In this document: in pieces, positions 26,365 to 34,965 of the stretch
Numbering within the stretch: the stretch's first letter is position 1
How the letters are laid out: every line of letters begins with the position of its first letter
Assembly: GCF_003665065.1 (NCBI RefSeq)
Contig: NZ_RCHR01000004.1
Location: forward strand, 186,001 to 250,000
DNA: 64,000 nucleotides
From: Oceanobacillus piezotolerans
GTDB taxonomy: Bacteria > Bacillota > Bacilli > Bacillales > Amphibacillaceae
Reading direction: 5' to 3'
Notes under the pieces: model-generated
Told to the model about the DNA's origin: nothing
What the model saw: the letters and a program-made list of their open reading frames with translations, nothing else
Databases searched by the model: none
Translations under genes and position numbers: made by a program

Positions 26365-26916
26365 AATAGTCCCACCTTTTAAATTTTTTAATATGATTTC
26401 ATCTGATCGCTCCCTGAATATTAGGCAACGACTTTAAGCCGGGTGAATGTAAAGGGCAAAATACTTTTAATAACAGCGCTTTCAATTGATTGATTCATAG
26501 AATTTATCTTATAAAAAGCCCCTTACGTAATCTTGGTCAAGAAGTTTCACCTTTCCTCTTAGCATGAACACTAATTGTAAACGGTAACAATTATATGTGT
26601 TATTTCTCCTCAATTGTTCTTAGGTCTGCCATTCATTTTTTCTATAAACTTTCCATCCCCCTTTTCCGATTGTCAACTAATTAAAACTTGTACTCATATT
26701 ATCACAATATTTGGTCATATATAAATACTATAATTCTGTTATGTGACAATACTTTAAAAAGAATAATTTTTCAAATGGATGAAAAAACGGGAAATATTTT
26801 GTTAGAATAGATTCAATCCAACTGAACTTCCGCATGATATAAGACTACTTCTCGTATAGCGGACTAAAAAATTTATTCACAAAATTTGTCATCTAGTATG
26901 GAGGGAGACGATTGCT
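26365..26916. other. Divergent promoter region between BKACE and iclR genes
   Basis: About 550 AT-rich bases holding the promoters of both operons. No ORF, riboswitch or clear palindrome is apparent by eye. IclR operators would be expected here. Confidence 0.4.
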
Positions 26917-27732
26917 ATGGATGAAAAATACATTATACATAAAGTGAATACTGTAAATGAAAAATATATCATCCATACCGTTAAGAATGCGATGCAGCTA
27001 TTACAACTTTTTACTGTCAACTCACCGGAATGGAGTTTAACTGAACTGGCAAAAGAAAAGTCATTAAATATCAGTCATACGAAAAGGCTGCTCAGCACTT
27101 TAACGGAATATGGTTATTTAGAAAAGAATCCTGTGTCTAAAAAATATCGACTTGGCTTAACAATTGTCAGATTATCCGGTGTATTGACGACGACCATGGA
27201 GATCCATAAAGAGGCTAGGCCCATTTTAATGAAACTAGCAGAAAAGTACGACGAAAATGTTCATATAGGGGTATTAGAAGAAACAAATGTCTTGTATCTT
27301 GATAAATTCGAAAGCTTACATTCTTCCCGTCTGGCTTCACATGTTGGAAAACGAAATCCTGCCTATTGTACGGGCTGCGGAAAAGTATTATTAGCCTATA
27401 AGCCAGAACCTGTACAACAGGAATTATTAAAAAAAATAAAGGATCAGGGCTTCGAACAATTTGCCTCCAAAACCGTCCAGACAATCGATGAATTAAAAAA
27501 CGATTTAAATATGATCGTACAAAAAGGTTATGCACAAAGTACCGATGAATTATCAGATGGGTTTACGAGTATTGCTGTGCCTATATTTGATTACTCTGAA
27601 GAAGTTATTGCAGCAATCAGCATCACAGGACGCAACAACAAAATCAGCTTCTCGATTCATTTAAATGATTTGTTACATTGCAGTAACCTAATCTCTGAAA
27701 AACTTGGTTATATAAAAGGAGTTGAAGGGTAG
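26917..27732 (+). CDS. IclR-family transcriptional regulator 1
   Basis: 271 residues. N-terminal winged HTH at about residues 20-85 (TVKNAMQLLQLFTVNSPEWS; KKYRLGLTIVRLSGVL) and C-terminal IclR effector domain (YCTGCGKVLLAYKPEP; GFTSIAVPIFDYSEEVIAAI). Its first 20 codons contain an in-frame duplication (DEKYIIHKVNTVNEKYIIHTVKNA). The start follows TATGGAGGGAGACG. It probably controls the divergent BKACE-thioesterase operon, and perhaps the carboxylase operon further right. Confidence 0.9.
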   Translation: MDEKYIIHKVNTVNEKYIIHTVKNAMQLLQLFTVNSPEWSLTELAKEKSLNISHTKRLLSTLTEYGYLEKNPVSKKYRLGLTIVRLSGVLTTTMEIHKEARPILMKLAEKYDENVHIGVLEETNVLYLDKFESLHSSRLASHVGKRNPAYCTGCGKVLLAYKPEPVQQELLKKIKDQGFEQFASKTVQTIDELKNDLNMIVQKGYAQSTDELSDGFTSIAVPIFDYSEEVIAAISITGRNNKISFSIHLNDLLHCSNLISEKLGYIKGVEG

Positions 27733-27735
27733 TAA

Positions 27736-28446
27736 ATGGAGAGAAAAAGGTTTTCATCGCTGGAAAATGCACTTAGACTAATGAATACCTTCTCTGTTGA
27801 AAAACCAGAGTATAATCTAAACGAACTAGCTGAAAAACTATCGATTGCCCCAAGTACTGTACATCGTTTATTAACAACGTTGCGGTCAGACGGATTTGTA
27901 GTAAAAGATACCCTTTCCAAAAAATACAGACTAGGTATTTCTATTCGCGCATTAGAATCTACGATCAGAAAAGAAATGGACTTATTTCATCTATCTCAGG
28001 ACATCTTAGAAGAAATTGTATTACGTACAAATTTATCAGCTTCATTGGCTATTATCTTTCAAGAAGCTGCCTTTTATCTAAATGCTATTGAAGTAGATAA
28101 TCCCCTTTTCAGCAAGTTTTGTTACATTGGAAAGCAATCTCCTTTTCTAAGCACCAGTGCAGGGAAAGTATTGTTAGTAAGTAAAAACGATACGGATATC
28201 ATGACATTGATTAAGGATCCATCCATTGTTTCAAAACTTCGCTATGAGCTGCAAACCAATGGTTATATTCAAAGTAACGACGATCACCACATAGGAATCA
28301 CAACGATAGCTGTACCAATAAAAAACAAACAAAATGAAACCCTTGCAGCACTCGAAATGATAGGTACTAAAACCCAAATACAGAACAATGTCCAAACCAT
28401 TAAAGAGGCTAGTGTTAAACTTTCCAATAAAGTAAACAATCAATGA
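27736..28446 (+). CDS. IclR-family transcriptional regulator 2
   Basis: 236 residues with the same architecture: winged HTH (FSSLENALRLMNTFSVEKPE; STVHRLLTTLRSDGFVV; KYRLGISIRAL) and effector domain (SPFLSTSAGKVLLVSK; GITTIAVPIKNKQNETLAAL). It starts 3 bases after the stop of the first iclR gene, so they are co-transcribed. The two proteins are clearly diverged, so this is an old tandem pair that may heterodimerise or sense different ligands. Confidence 0.9.
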   Translation: MERKRFSSLENALRLMNTFSVEKPEYNLNELAEKLSIAPSTVHRLLTTLRSDGFVVKDTLSKKYRLGISIRALESTIRKEMDLFHLSQDILEEIVLRTNLSASLAIIFQEAAFYLNAIEVDNPLFSKFCYIGKQSPFLSTSAGKVLLVSKNDTDIMTLIKDPSIVSKLRYELQTNGYIQSNDDHHIGITTIAVPIKNKQNETLAALEMIGTKTQIQNNVQTIKEASVKLSNKVNNQ

Positions 28447-28707
28447 GGCACAACCATTTAAATGATCTTTGGTTTTAAAAAATACGATAAATATAATTAG
28501 AACTGACAAAGCTGAGGCCTGCGTGAACCCCACTTGTCCTGTGTTGCGGCATGCAGGCTGATAGGATTCTGCCATATCCTGTTAACTATTGAGATACAAA
28601 TTAACTAATTCCCATCTGCTGCAAGTGTAGTTTAGTTGAGGTTTACGTTCATTCACTTAAAGCATGGTCACTGACAGGACACCTCATAGACAAAACCAAT
28701 GCTTCTA

Positions 28708-29319
28708 TTATTTTTTTTTCAATAGTCCATTGAGAGCCAAATCAGCTAAGAAACCTGGTGTTTCTTCTAATGGAATAATTTCAGATATCTTTTTGACCAT
28801 TTGAGGATTTATCATATTTTGGAGAAAAATTTCATACAACCTTGGATCGCCCTGCCTAAAAATGTTTTCATTTTGCCCATTCGTTATAATCTCAGCGTAT
28901 AGATTCTTTAATCCTGTTAAAAAGGATGCTTTAAACTCTTCCTCACCTCGCTCCGTGACTAATAAATCTACAATCATGGGATGAATCTCCCCATATTTTG
29001 CAGTGATTTTTGCATAGCAAGCAAATGCCTTCTTAAACTTCTCTACTGTTGATTGATTGGATTTCAAAATATCTTCCTGCTCTTCATAAATTTCTGAAAT
29101 GACTTCATAAGCAACGGCATTTGCTAATTGATGCTTATTATTAAATCGCCGATATACTGTTCCAACCCCTACCTGTGCCTCTAATGCAACTTCTTCAATC
29201 GTGGTTTCGTAGCCTTTAAGAGCAAATATTTTTTTAGCTGCTTCAAGGATTTTAGCAGCATTTTTATTGGCATCTTTTCTTCTGGAAGAAATGATAAATT
29301 CACTATTCATATTTTTCAT
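28708..29319 (-). CDS. TetR/AcrR-family transcriptional regulator
   Basis: 203 residues. The HTH spans about 20-65 (AAKILEAAKKIFALKGYETT; IEEVALEAQVGVGTVYRRF), followed by a helical ligand-binding domain. RBS GAAGGGAAATAA precedes ATG 29319. It is divergent from the carboxylase operon. A palindrome at 29444-29459 near a good promoter is a candidate site for this protein. An effector is not predictable. Confidence 0.88.
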   Translation of the reverse strand: MKNMNSEFIISSRRKDANKNAAKILEAAKKIFALKGYETTIEEVALEAQVGVGTVYRRFNNKHQLANAVAYEVISEIYEEQEDILKSNQSTVEKFKKAFACYAKITAKYGEIHPMIVDLLVTERGEEEFKASFLTGLKNLYAEIITNGQNENIFRQGDPRLYEIFLQNMINPQMVKKISEIIPLEETPGFLADLALNGLLKKK

Positions 29320-29402
29320 TTATTTCCCTTCATCATAAGTAATTTAACCGAGTACTTACGGCTTTTATTATAAAGCAAAAAGTACCGATGTTAAAAAAAA
29401 TG

Positions 29403-29459
29403 TTTGACTATGTTACTGGAAGCGAATATTATAGATTATAATACGGAATGTATATTCCG
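29403..29459 (+). promoter_or_regulatory. Candidate promoter and operator upstream of the carboxylase operon
   Basis: TTGACT (29403-29408) and TATTAT (29427-29432) are spaced 18 bases. CGGAAT-gtat-ATTCCG (29444-29459), a perfect 6-base inverted repeat, follows at the expected transcription start. The neighbouring divergent TetR is a plausible ligand. The remaining leader to 29847 has no ORF but contains a 10-base perfect inverted repeat, ATAGGGAATA/TATTCCCTAT (29684-29693 and 29732-29741). Confidence 0.45.
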
Positions 29460-29847
29460 CTTTATAAAATTATACCTTATCAGAACAATAACTTTCTATG
29501 GGATAAGGAGGGATTTAGGAAAGAGAGCTTTTATTATTTGCCAAAATAGATAACGATTACACTACTAGGATGACTTAAAAATTTGGATCAATTAAATTAG
29601 AGGTATCCAGAAAAAAGATGATTGGAGTTATATAGAACAAATTAAGTAGAAATAAAATAACTATCAATGGTTCATCTATACGTATAGGGAATACCCGCCT
29701 TTAAAATTCTGATTACTTAAAATCAAATAATTATTCCCTATCCTCTTTCAATTGAAAAAACCAGAACGTCGACAAGGAATTTTTCTTGTTTCCATTTTAA
29801 TTTCGAAATGAAAACGCTTAAAAAAACGTTCATTAAGGGGGAAAATA

Positions 29848-31332
29848 ATGGCTAAGGATTTGCAATTTGTAGATACAACACTAAGGGATGGAACCCAAAG
29901 TATCTGGGCATCTGAATCGCGAACGGGCATGGTAGAAGCGGTTGCAGAAGATCTTGATCAAGCAGGGTTTCACGTAGTAGAAGTTCCATTAATGCCTTAC
30001 AATTTTAAAAAAATCATCCGTGAATTAAAAGAAGATCCCTATTTGTTAGCAGAAATAGTTGGGGAGAAAATGCCGAATGCGAAAAAAGCATTTATGGGTG
30101 AACCAGGCCTTGTTCTTTTTGAGCTATTAGAAACTCCACCATCTGTTTCCAAGCTGTTCTATGATTTATTAATTGAACGGGGTGCAATTAACCGCGTACA
30201 GACCATGGCTAATATTTTTGGAAATTTAAAAACAGATTTCCCGTGGTTTCTGCCTTATTTACGCAGTAAAGGAATGGAAATCGCCCATGCCATCGCTTAC
30301 AGTATCTCTCCAAGACATACGGATGAATACTTTGTGAAGAAAACGCAAGAAGTGGTAAAGAATGAGCCAGATGTCATTTATTTTAAAGATGCAGCTGGTT
30401 TGTTAACAGTTGAACGTCTCAGAACGCTATTACCAATTATTATAGAAAATTCAAATGGAATCCCAGTTGAATTCCACACTCATTGTACAACGGGACTTGC
30501 AGATGAGCTGTATGTTGAAGCAATGAAAATGGGGGTTCGTACACTACATACAGGGATTCCGCCATTGGCAAATGGTTCAGGTCAACCCTCCGTTTTTACA
30601 ACCGTTTCCAATGCAAAATATTTAAATTTAGAACATGACTTAGATTTGGAACGTATACAAAAGATTTCAGATCGTCTTATGAATATTGCCAAACAAGAAG
30701 ATTTACCAATTGGTGCACCTCTTGAGTATGATTACTCACAATATATTCATCAAGTACCTGGCGGTGTAATTTCTAATCTAAGCCATCAGTTAAAATCTTT
30801 GAATCTTCAAAATAGAGTCGATGAAGTCATTGAAGAATCAATACGAGTTCGTGCAGAACTAGGTTATCCGGTGATGATTACACCATATTCACAATTCATG
30901 GTGACACAAGCAGCCATCAATATCGCTACTGGGGAACGTTATAAAGTTGTCATTGATGAATTAATTCAATTAGCTGCTGGTGTGTATAGCGAAGATTCAG
31001 GTTATTTAATGATGGATCAAAATTTAAAAGATAAATTCTTAAGTTTACCTCGTGCAAAAGAATTGCACTATGAGCCAGTTGAAGATGTTCCAGTTAAGAA
31101 ATTGAAAGAGCAATTTGGCGGTCCAACCCTTTCAGATGAGGAGTTCATGCTTCGATATATTATGAAAGGAACAAAAGATATTGAAGAGATGCGGAAAGCA
31201 GGACCGCATAAGAAATATTTCTCAGCTTCCACCCCTTTACTAGAACTATTAGATCGTTTCAGCAAACAATCGACTATTAAACATGTTCAAATACAAGGCC
31301 ACCAAGGTTCACTGCTTTTAACAAATAAATAA
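29848..31332 (+). CDS. Carboxyltransferase subunit of a biotin-dependent keto-acid carboxylase (PycB/OadA-like)
   Basis: 494 residues, an HMGL-type TIM barrel. FVDTTLRDGTQSIWASESRT corresponds to the DTTxRDAHQS metal/substrate loop of pyruvate carboxylase and oxaloacetate decarboxylase. VIYFKDAAGLL matches the KDMAGLL segment, and VEFHTHCTTGLADEL the HTHDTxG metal ligands, with Cys in place of the usual Asp. The protein lacks a fused biotin domain; that is the next gene. It transfers carboxyl groups between carboxybiotin and probably a 2-oxo acid. The divergent active-site motifs argue against plain pyruvate carboxylase. First gene of a three-gene operon; RBS AAGGGGGAAAATA. Confidence 0.82.
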   Translation: MAKDLQFVDTTLRDGTQSIWASESRTGMVEAVAEDLDQAGFHVVEVPLMPYNFKKIIRELKEDPYLLAEIVGEKMPNAKKAFMGEPGLVLFELLETPPSVSKLFYDLLIERGAINRVQTMANIFGNLKTDFPWFLPYLRSKGMEIAHAIAYSISPRHTDEYFVKKTQEVVKNEPDVIYFKDAAGLLTVERLRTLLPIIIENSNGIPVEFHTHCTTGLADELYVEAMKMGVRTLHTGIPPLANGSGQPSVFTTVSNAKYLNLEHDLDLERIQKISDRLMNIAKQEDLPIGAPLEYDYSQYIHQVPGGVISNLSHQLKSLNLQNRVDEVIEESIRVRAELGYPVMITPYSQFMVTQAAINIATGERYKVVIDELIQLAAGVYSEDSGYLMMDQNLKDKFLSLPRAKELHYEPVEDVPVKKLKEQFGGPTLSDEEFMLRYIMKGTKDIEEMRKAGPHKKYFSASTPLLELLDRFSKQSTIKHVQIQGHQGSLLLTNK

Positions 31333-31370
31333 AAAATATACATCTTATTTTAAATTGAGGAGGAAGAAAA

Positions 31371-31916
31371 ATGAGCAAAAATCTGCTAAGTATTATTAAT
31401 AAGCAAGATGTGGAAAATCTAACAACCCTTATTGAGAAATTAGAGGGGTCCCCTTTCAATTATTTAAAGCTGGAGAATCAAGATCTGAAAATTGTGATTG
31501 GAGAAAATGGCGTTACAGAATCGGTTGAAGCAAGCAACAATAATGGAAAAGTCACTGAATTAAACCTTGCAAAACCTGAATCCGTACAAGTAACTCAACA
31601 AGAAGCAGCAGCTGCAACAGTTGAACAACCAACTCCGGAAGCAGTACTTGATAAACCAACTCCAGTAAAAAAAGGTGTTGTCACAATTAAGGCAACAACA
31701 ACAGGTTTATTCTATTCACAACCAGAACCAGGCGCGGCCCCATATGTTAAGGTAGGCGATCGTGTCGAAGAGGATACGACAGTTGGGTTAATCGAGATTA
31801 TGAAAGTATACAGTGCTATATTATCAGGTGTCGCAGGGGAGATTGTTGAAATCCATGTTGAAGATGCTCAACTCGTTGAATACGGACAACCTCTATTCTC
31901 TGTAAAACAAAAATAA
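31371..31916 (+). CDS. Biotin carboxyl carrier protein
   Basis: 181 residues with an AccB-like N-terminal helix region, an Ala/Pro/Glu-rich linker (~60-105) and a C-terminal biotinyl domain. The modified Lys (~145) lies in IEIMKVYSAI instead of the canonical EAMKM; the flanking Met on its N-side is kept. It swings biotin between the carboxylase (next gene) and the carboxyltransferase (previous gene). The second, accB-like copy normally paired with acetyl-CoA carboxylase is not in the window, so this is an operon-specific carrier. Confidence 0.88.
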   Translation: MSKNLLSIINKQDVENLTTLIEKLEGSPFNYLKLENQDLKIVIGENGVTESVEASNNNGKVTELNLAKPESVQVTQQEAAAATVEQPTPEAVLDKPTPVKKGVVTIKATTTGLFYSQPEPGAAPYVKVGDRVEEDTTVGLIEIMKVYSAILSGVAGEIVEIHVEDAQLVEYGQPLFSVKQK

Positions 31917-32003
31917 ACCCATCATCAAAGAAGGAGCTTTTTTCCACCACTAATGGATCTTTAACCTTTCAAACAAAGAGGAAATGGGGAGGAAGAATTC
32001 AAA

Positions 32004-33347
32004 ATGAGTATTTCAAAAATTTTTATTATTAATCGTGGCGAAATTGCAGTCCGAATTATTCGCACATGTAAGGTGATGGGAATTGAAACGATTCTTGCTG
32101 TATCTGAAGCAGATCAAAATAGTTTAGGAGCCAAATTGGCGGATCGAACAGTTGTCATCGGCCCAGCAAATGCTGCGAAGAGTTATTTGAACATTCCAAT
32201 CATTATCACAACTGCCTTAGCAGTTGGAGCGGATGCGATTCATCCAGGATACGGATTTTTATCGGAAGTACCGGAATTAGCTGAAGCTTGTACTGAAAAT
32301 AATCTTGTATATGTAGGACCCAAGCCAGATCATATTTTGAAAATGGGGAACAAATTAGTCGCCCGCGCCATTGCTCAAGAAAGTGATGTCCCAGTTCTTC
32401 CAGGTTCAGAAAAAGTGTCTTCTTATGAAGAAGTGATTCAGATGATTGATAAAATAGGATTGCCGGTCATGTTGAAAGCATCAGCCGGAGGCGGCGGCCG
32501 TGGAATGAAGATTATCACCGACAATGAACAGGTGAAAACTGTTTTTGAATCTGCATCAGCAGAAGCGAAGGCTGCTTTCGGAGACGGGACCATGTATGTC
32601 GAAAAATATATTGCCAATGCACGGCACATTGAAGTACAAGTCCTTGGAGATCAGTATGGGAATGTAATTCATTTAGGTGAACGGGATTGTTCGACACAGC
32701 GCCGTCATCAAAAACTCGTTGAAGAGGCCATGGCGCCGATGATTTCCGAAGAGCTGCGCCAGGATATTCGCAATGCAGCTGTAAAGCTTGCTGAAAATAT
32801 TTCCTATGAAAGTGCTGGCACGGTTGAGTTTATCGTCGACCAGGATGAAGAAAAATTCTATTTCCTTGAAATGAATACTAGAATTCAAGTGGAACACCCG
32901 GTAACAGAAACCATTACAGGGATCGATTTAATTCAGGAACAAATTCATGTAGCTAACGGTGCAAAACTGCGATTTACTCAATCCGACATTCGATTTATCG
33001 GTCATTCGATCGAGTGCCGAATTAATGCGGAAGCACCGGAGGAGGGGTTCCGGCCAACTCCAGGCTTAATTACCAAATGGGAAATCCCTCAGGGGCCAGG
33101 AATAAGGGTAGATACTCATTGTTATCAAGGATATACGGTCCCTGTCTTTTATGATTCGATGATTGCAAAGGTCATTGTTCATGGAGAATCACGCGAACAT
33201 GCCATTCGGCGAATGTTAACCGCTTTAGATGAATTTATGATTGAAGGAATCCATACAACAATCCCATTTTTAAAACAAGTTTTGCAGGATGAAGATTTTT
33301 CAAACGGACATGTAAGCACCCGTTTATTGGAAAAAATTATGGCTTAA
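32004..33347 (+). CDS. accC: Biotin carboxylase subunit
   Basis: 447 residues, complete biotin carboxylase. The N-terminal fold has IFIINRGEIAVRIIRTCKVM and IHPGYGFLSEVPELAEAC, the ATP-grasp glycine loop KASAGGGGRGMKII, and the catalytic region FLEMNTRIQVEHPVTE. It uses ATP and bicarbonate to charge biotin on the carrier protein. It is co-transcribed with the two upstream genes (87-base gap, strong RBS GGGGAGGAAG). The symbol describes the family; this copy probably serves the operon's own carboxylase rather than fatty-acid synthesis. Confidence 0.88.
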   Translation: MSISKIFIINRGEIAVRIIRTCKVMGIETILAVSEADQNSLGAKLADRTVVIGPANAAKSYLNIPIIITTALAVGADAIHPGYGFLSEVPELAEACTENNLVYVGPKPDHILKMGNKLVARAIAQESDVPVLPGSEKVSSYEEVIQMIDKIGLPVMLKASAGGGGRGMKIITDNEQVKTVFESASAEAKAAFGDGTMYVEKYIANARHIEVQVLGDQYGNVIHLGERDCSTQRRHQKLVEEAMAPMISEELRQDIRNAAVKLAENISYESAGTVEFIVDQDEEKFYFLEMNTRIQVEHPVTETITGIDLIQEQIHVANGAKLRFTQSDIRFIGHSIECRINAEAPEEGFRPTPGLITKWEIPQGPGIRVDTHCYQGYTVPVFYDSMIAKVIVHGESREHAIRRMLTALDEFMIEGIHTTIPFLKQVLQDEDFSNGHVSTRLLEKIMA

Positions 33348-33423
33348 ATCGGTAAATCCAAGATAGGTCATTTTTTTAAAAATCTTTAGTGCAAATAAAA
33401 TGAAAAAAACAGCAAAATAATTT

Positions 33424-33454
33424 TAAGGGTGCCAGTAGTAACAGGCACCCTTTT
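33424..33454 (+). terminator. Terminator of the carboxylase operon
   Basis: AAGGGTGCC pairs with GGCACCCTT around a 10-base loop and is followed by TT, about 75 bases after the accC stop codon. Confidence 0.8.
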
Positions 33455-33504
33455 AGATTAGAGCTAGAGCTATTATAAATTTAGTAATATCAAATGTATC
33501 GAGC

Positions 33505-33720
33505 TGTAAAGACAATAATACAGGTATATGTAAATATGTAAATACGTAAATACAGTTAATTGTAAAAATGTAAGAAAGTATAACGGAGAAGTTATGATCT
33601 ACAAAGTTTATAAGCCCGTACAACAGAATTTTAAAGAACTTCCTATTTAACTTAGTAAGATAGAAATATAGTAAACAAGCAATATAGAAAGTATCTTACA
33701 TTCTTACGGACTTAAATATG
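33505..33720. repeat. Diverged duplicate non-coding segment, copy 1
   Basis: Aligns over ~200 bases with 44470-44700. It opens with AT-rich iteron-like repeats (TGTAAATATGTAAATACGTAAATAC). A ribosome-binding site and an 18-codon stub follow (ATG 33594, MIYKVYKPVQQNFKELPI), then a stretch repeating TAAGATAG and TCTTACATTCTTACGG. It looks like the control region and first codons of a gene whose body has been deleted. The rest of 33348-34009 shows no gene. Confidence 0.6.
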
Positions 33721-34009
33721 AATTTCCTTACAAATAATCTTAAATATAAGTGTGGGAGAGATAAATATAAGTTCCATAAAAGTAAAAATAGGTTCAAAAA
33801 ATTTTAAACGATAAATTTGAGCGAAAAACGAAATCAGATAAAAAGTGATGCCCAAAGAAAGCCCATTTCCTAAACTGTTCGTAATTTTTTCGCCGTTCTC
33901 TTACACATTCTTTGGGTTTCTTAAAGTTGAACACAGAAACCCCGAATAATGGAATTTTTATATATTATCCATTATTCGAGGTACATTTCAATATTGAATT
34001 TCTAATCAG

Positions 34010-34257
34010 TTATGCGGAAGTAGAAGATTGGCCACCATCAATTCGATAATAAGAACCAGAAATGAAGGAGGCTTTATCAGAAGATAAGAACACCATTAAA
34101 TCTGCAATCTCTTCTGGAGTAGAATAGTGACCCATCGGAATAGAAGCTTCAATTGCTTTTTTAGCAGCAGCTGCATCTTCTGGGTTTGTATTCGATTCGA
34201 TACGTTTCATCATATCTGTATCAACAGCTGTCGGAACAACTGCATTTAATCGAAGAA
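34010..34257 (-). pseudogene. C-terminal fragment of an SDR gene
   Basis: Minus-strand frame reading as the last ~80 residues of an SDR: LNAVVPTAVDTDMMKRIESN, MGHYSTPEEIADLMVFLSSD and FISGSYYRIDGGQSS. These are the substrate loop and C-terminal helix/strand of the fold. The catalytic YxxxK and the cofactor loop are missing. At ~34258 it abuts, head to head, another SDR fragment on the opposite strand. Confidence 0.75.
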
Positions 34258-34860
34258 ATGGGTGGAGAGGCAATTTTCGTTAAAACGAATGTGGCTTCAT
34301 CAGAAGATGTCCAAGCATTCGTAAATCAAACAGTGGAAAAGTACGGCAGAATAGACCATGCATTCAATAATGCGGGGGTGTTAAGCCAACAAAATAAGTT
34401 TGCGGATATTCCAGAAGAAGATTTTGATAAAGTCATTGCTGTAGACGTAAAAGGCGTATTCCTCTGTATGAAGTATGAACTGCAGCATATGCTTAAAAAC
34501 GGCGGAGGCACCATTGTAAATACAGCATCTATTGCAGGGCTTATTGCGGATCCTGTAATGGGACCATATGTAACTGCAAAACACGCGGTTGTCGGTATGT
34601 CTAAATCTGCAGGATTTGACCATGCCAGAGATGGAATCTGTGTCAATACGGTAGCACCAGGTTTAACTGAAACACCTAATTGACACAGGTATGGAAAGAC
34701 GTTCCTGAAAAATGGGCTGAAGTGATCGCAAACGTCCCAATGGGTATTGCAGCTAAACCAGAAGACATTGCATCTATGGTACTCTATTTATCCTCTGATG
34801 AAGCTCGTTTCTGTAATATGCAAGTATTTACAGTTGATGGCGGACAAACTTCACATTAAA
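34258..34860 (+). pseudogene. SDR gene lacking its N-terminus and frameshifted
   Basis: From ~34258 the plus strand reads as SDR residues ~55 onward (EMGGEAIFVKTNVASSEDVQ, AFNNAGVL, VMGPYVTAKHAVVGMSKSAG), ending at a stop at 34681. Coding resumes in another frame (TQVWKDVPEKWAEVIANVPM, LYLSSDEARFCNMQVF, VDGGQTSH) to 34860. The NAD-binding TGxxxGxG segment is absent; instead the sequence joins the inverse-oriented fragment. Not functional. Confidence 0.8.
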
Positions 34861-34965
34861 ACTGTGAGTGTAAAAGCATTGTAAGATGATACGTATAACT
34901 AAAACGAAGACTGAACCAGAAGTTTTATGGAAACTTTTGGTTCAGCCTTTCAATATGAATAGCTG

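Noticed and set aside
34186-34683. A 165-residue open frame as an intact SDR gene
   Set aside because: Its first ~25 residues come from the reverse of the neighbouring minus-strand SDR fragment and it lacks the cofactor loop, so it is a chimera with a frameshifted end.
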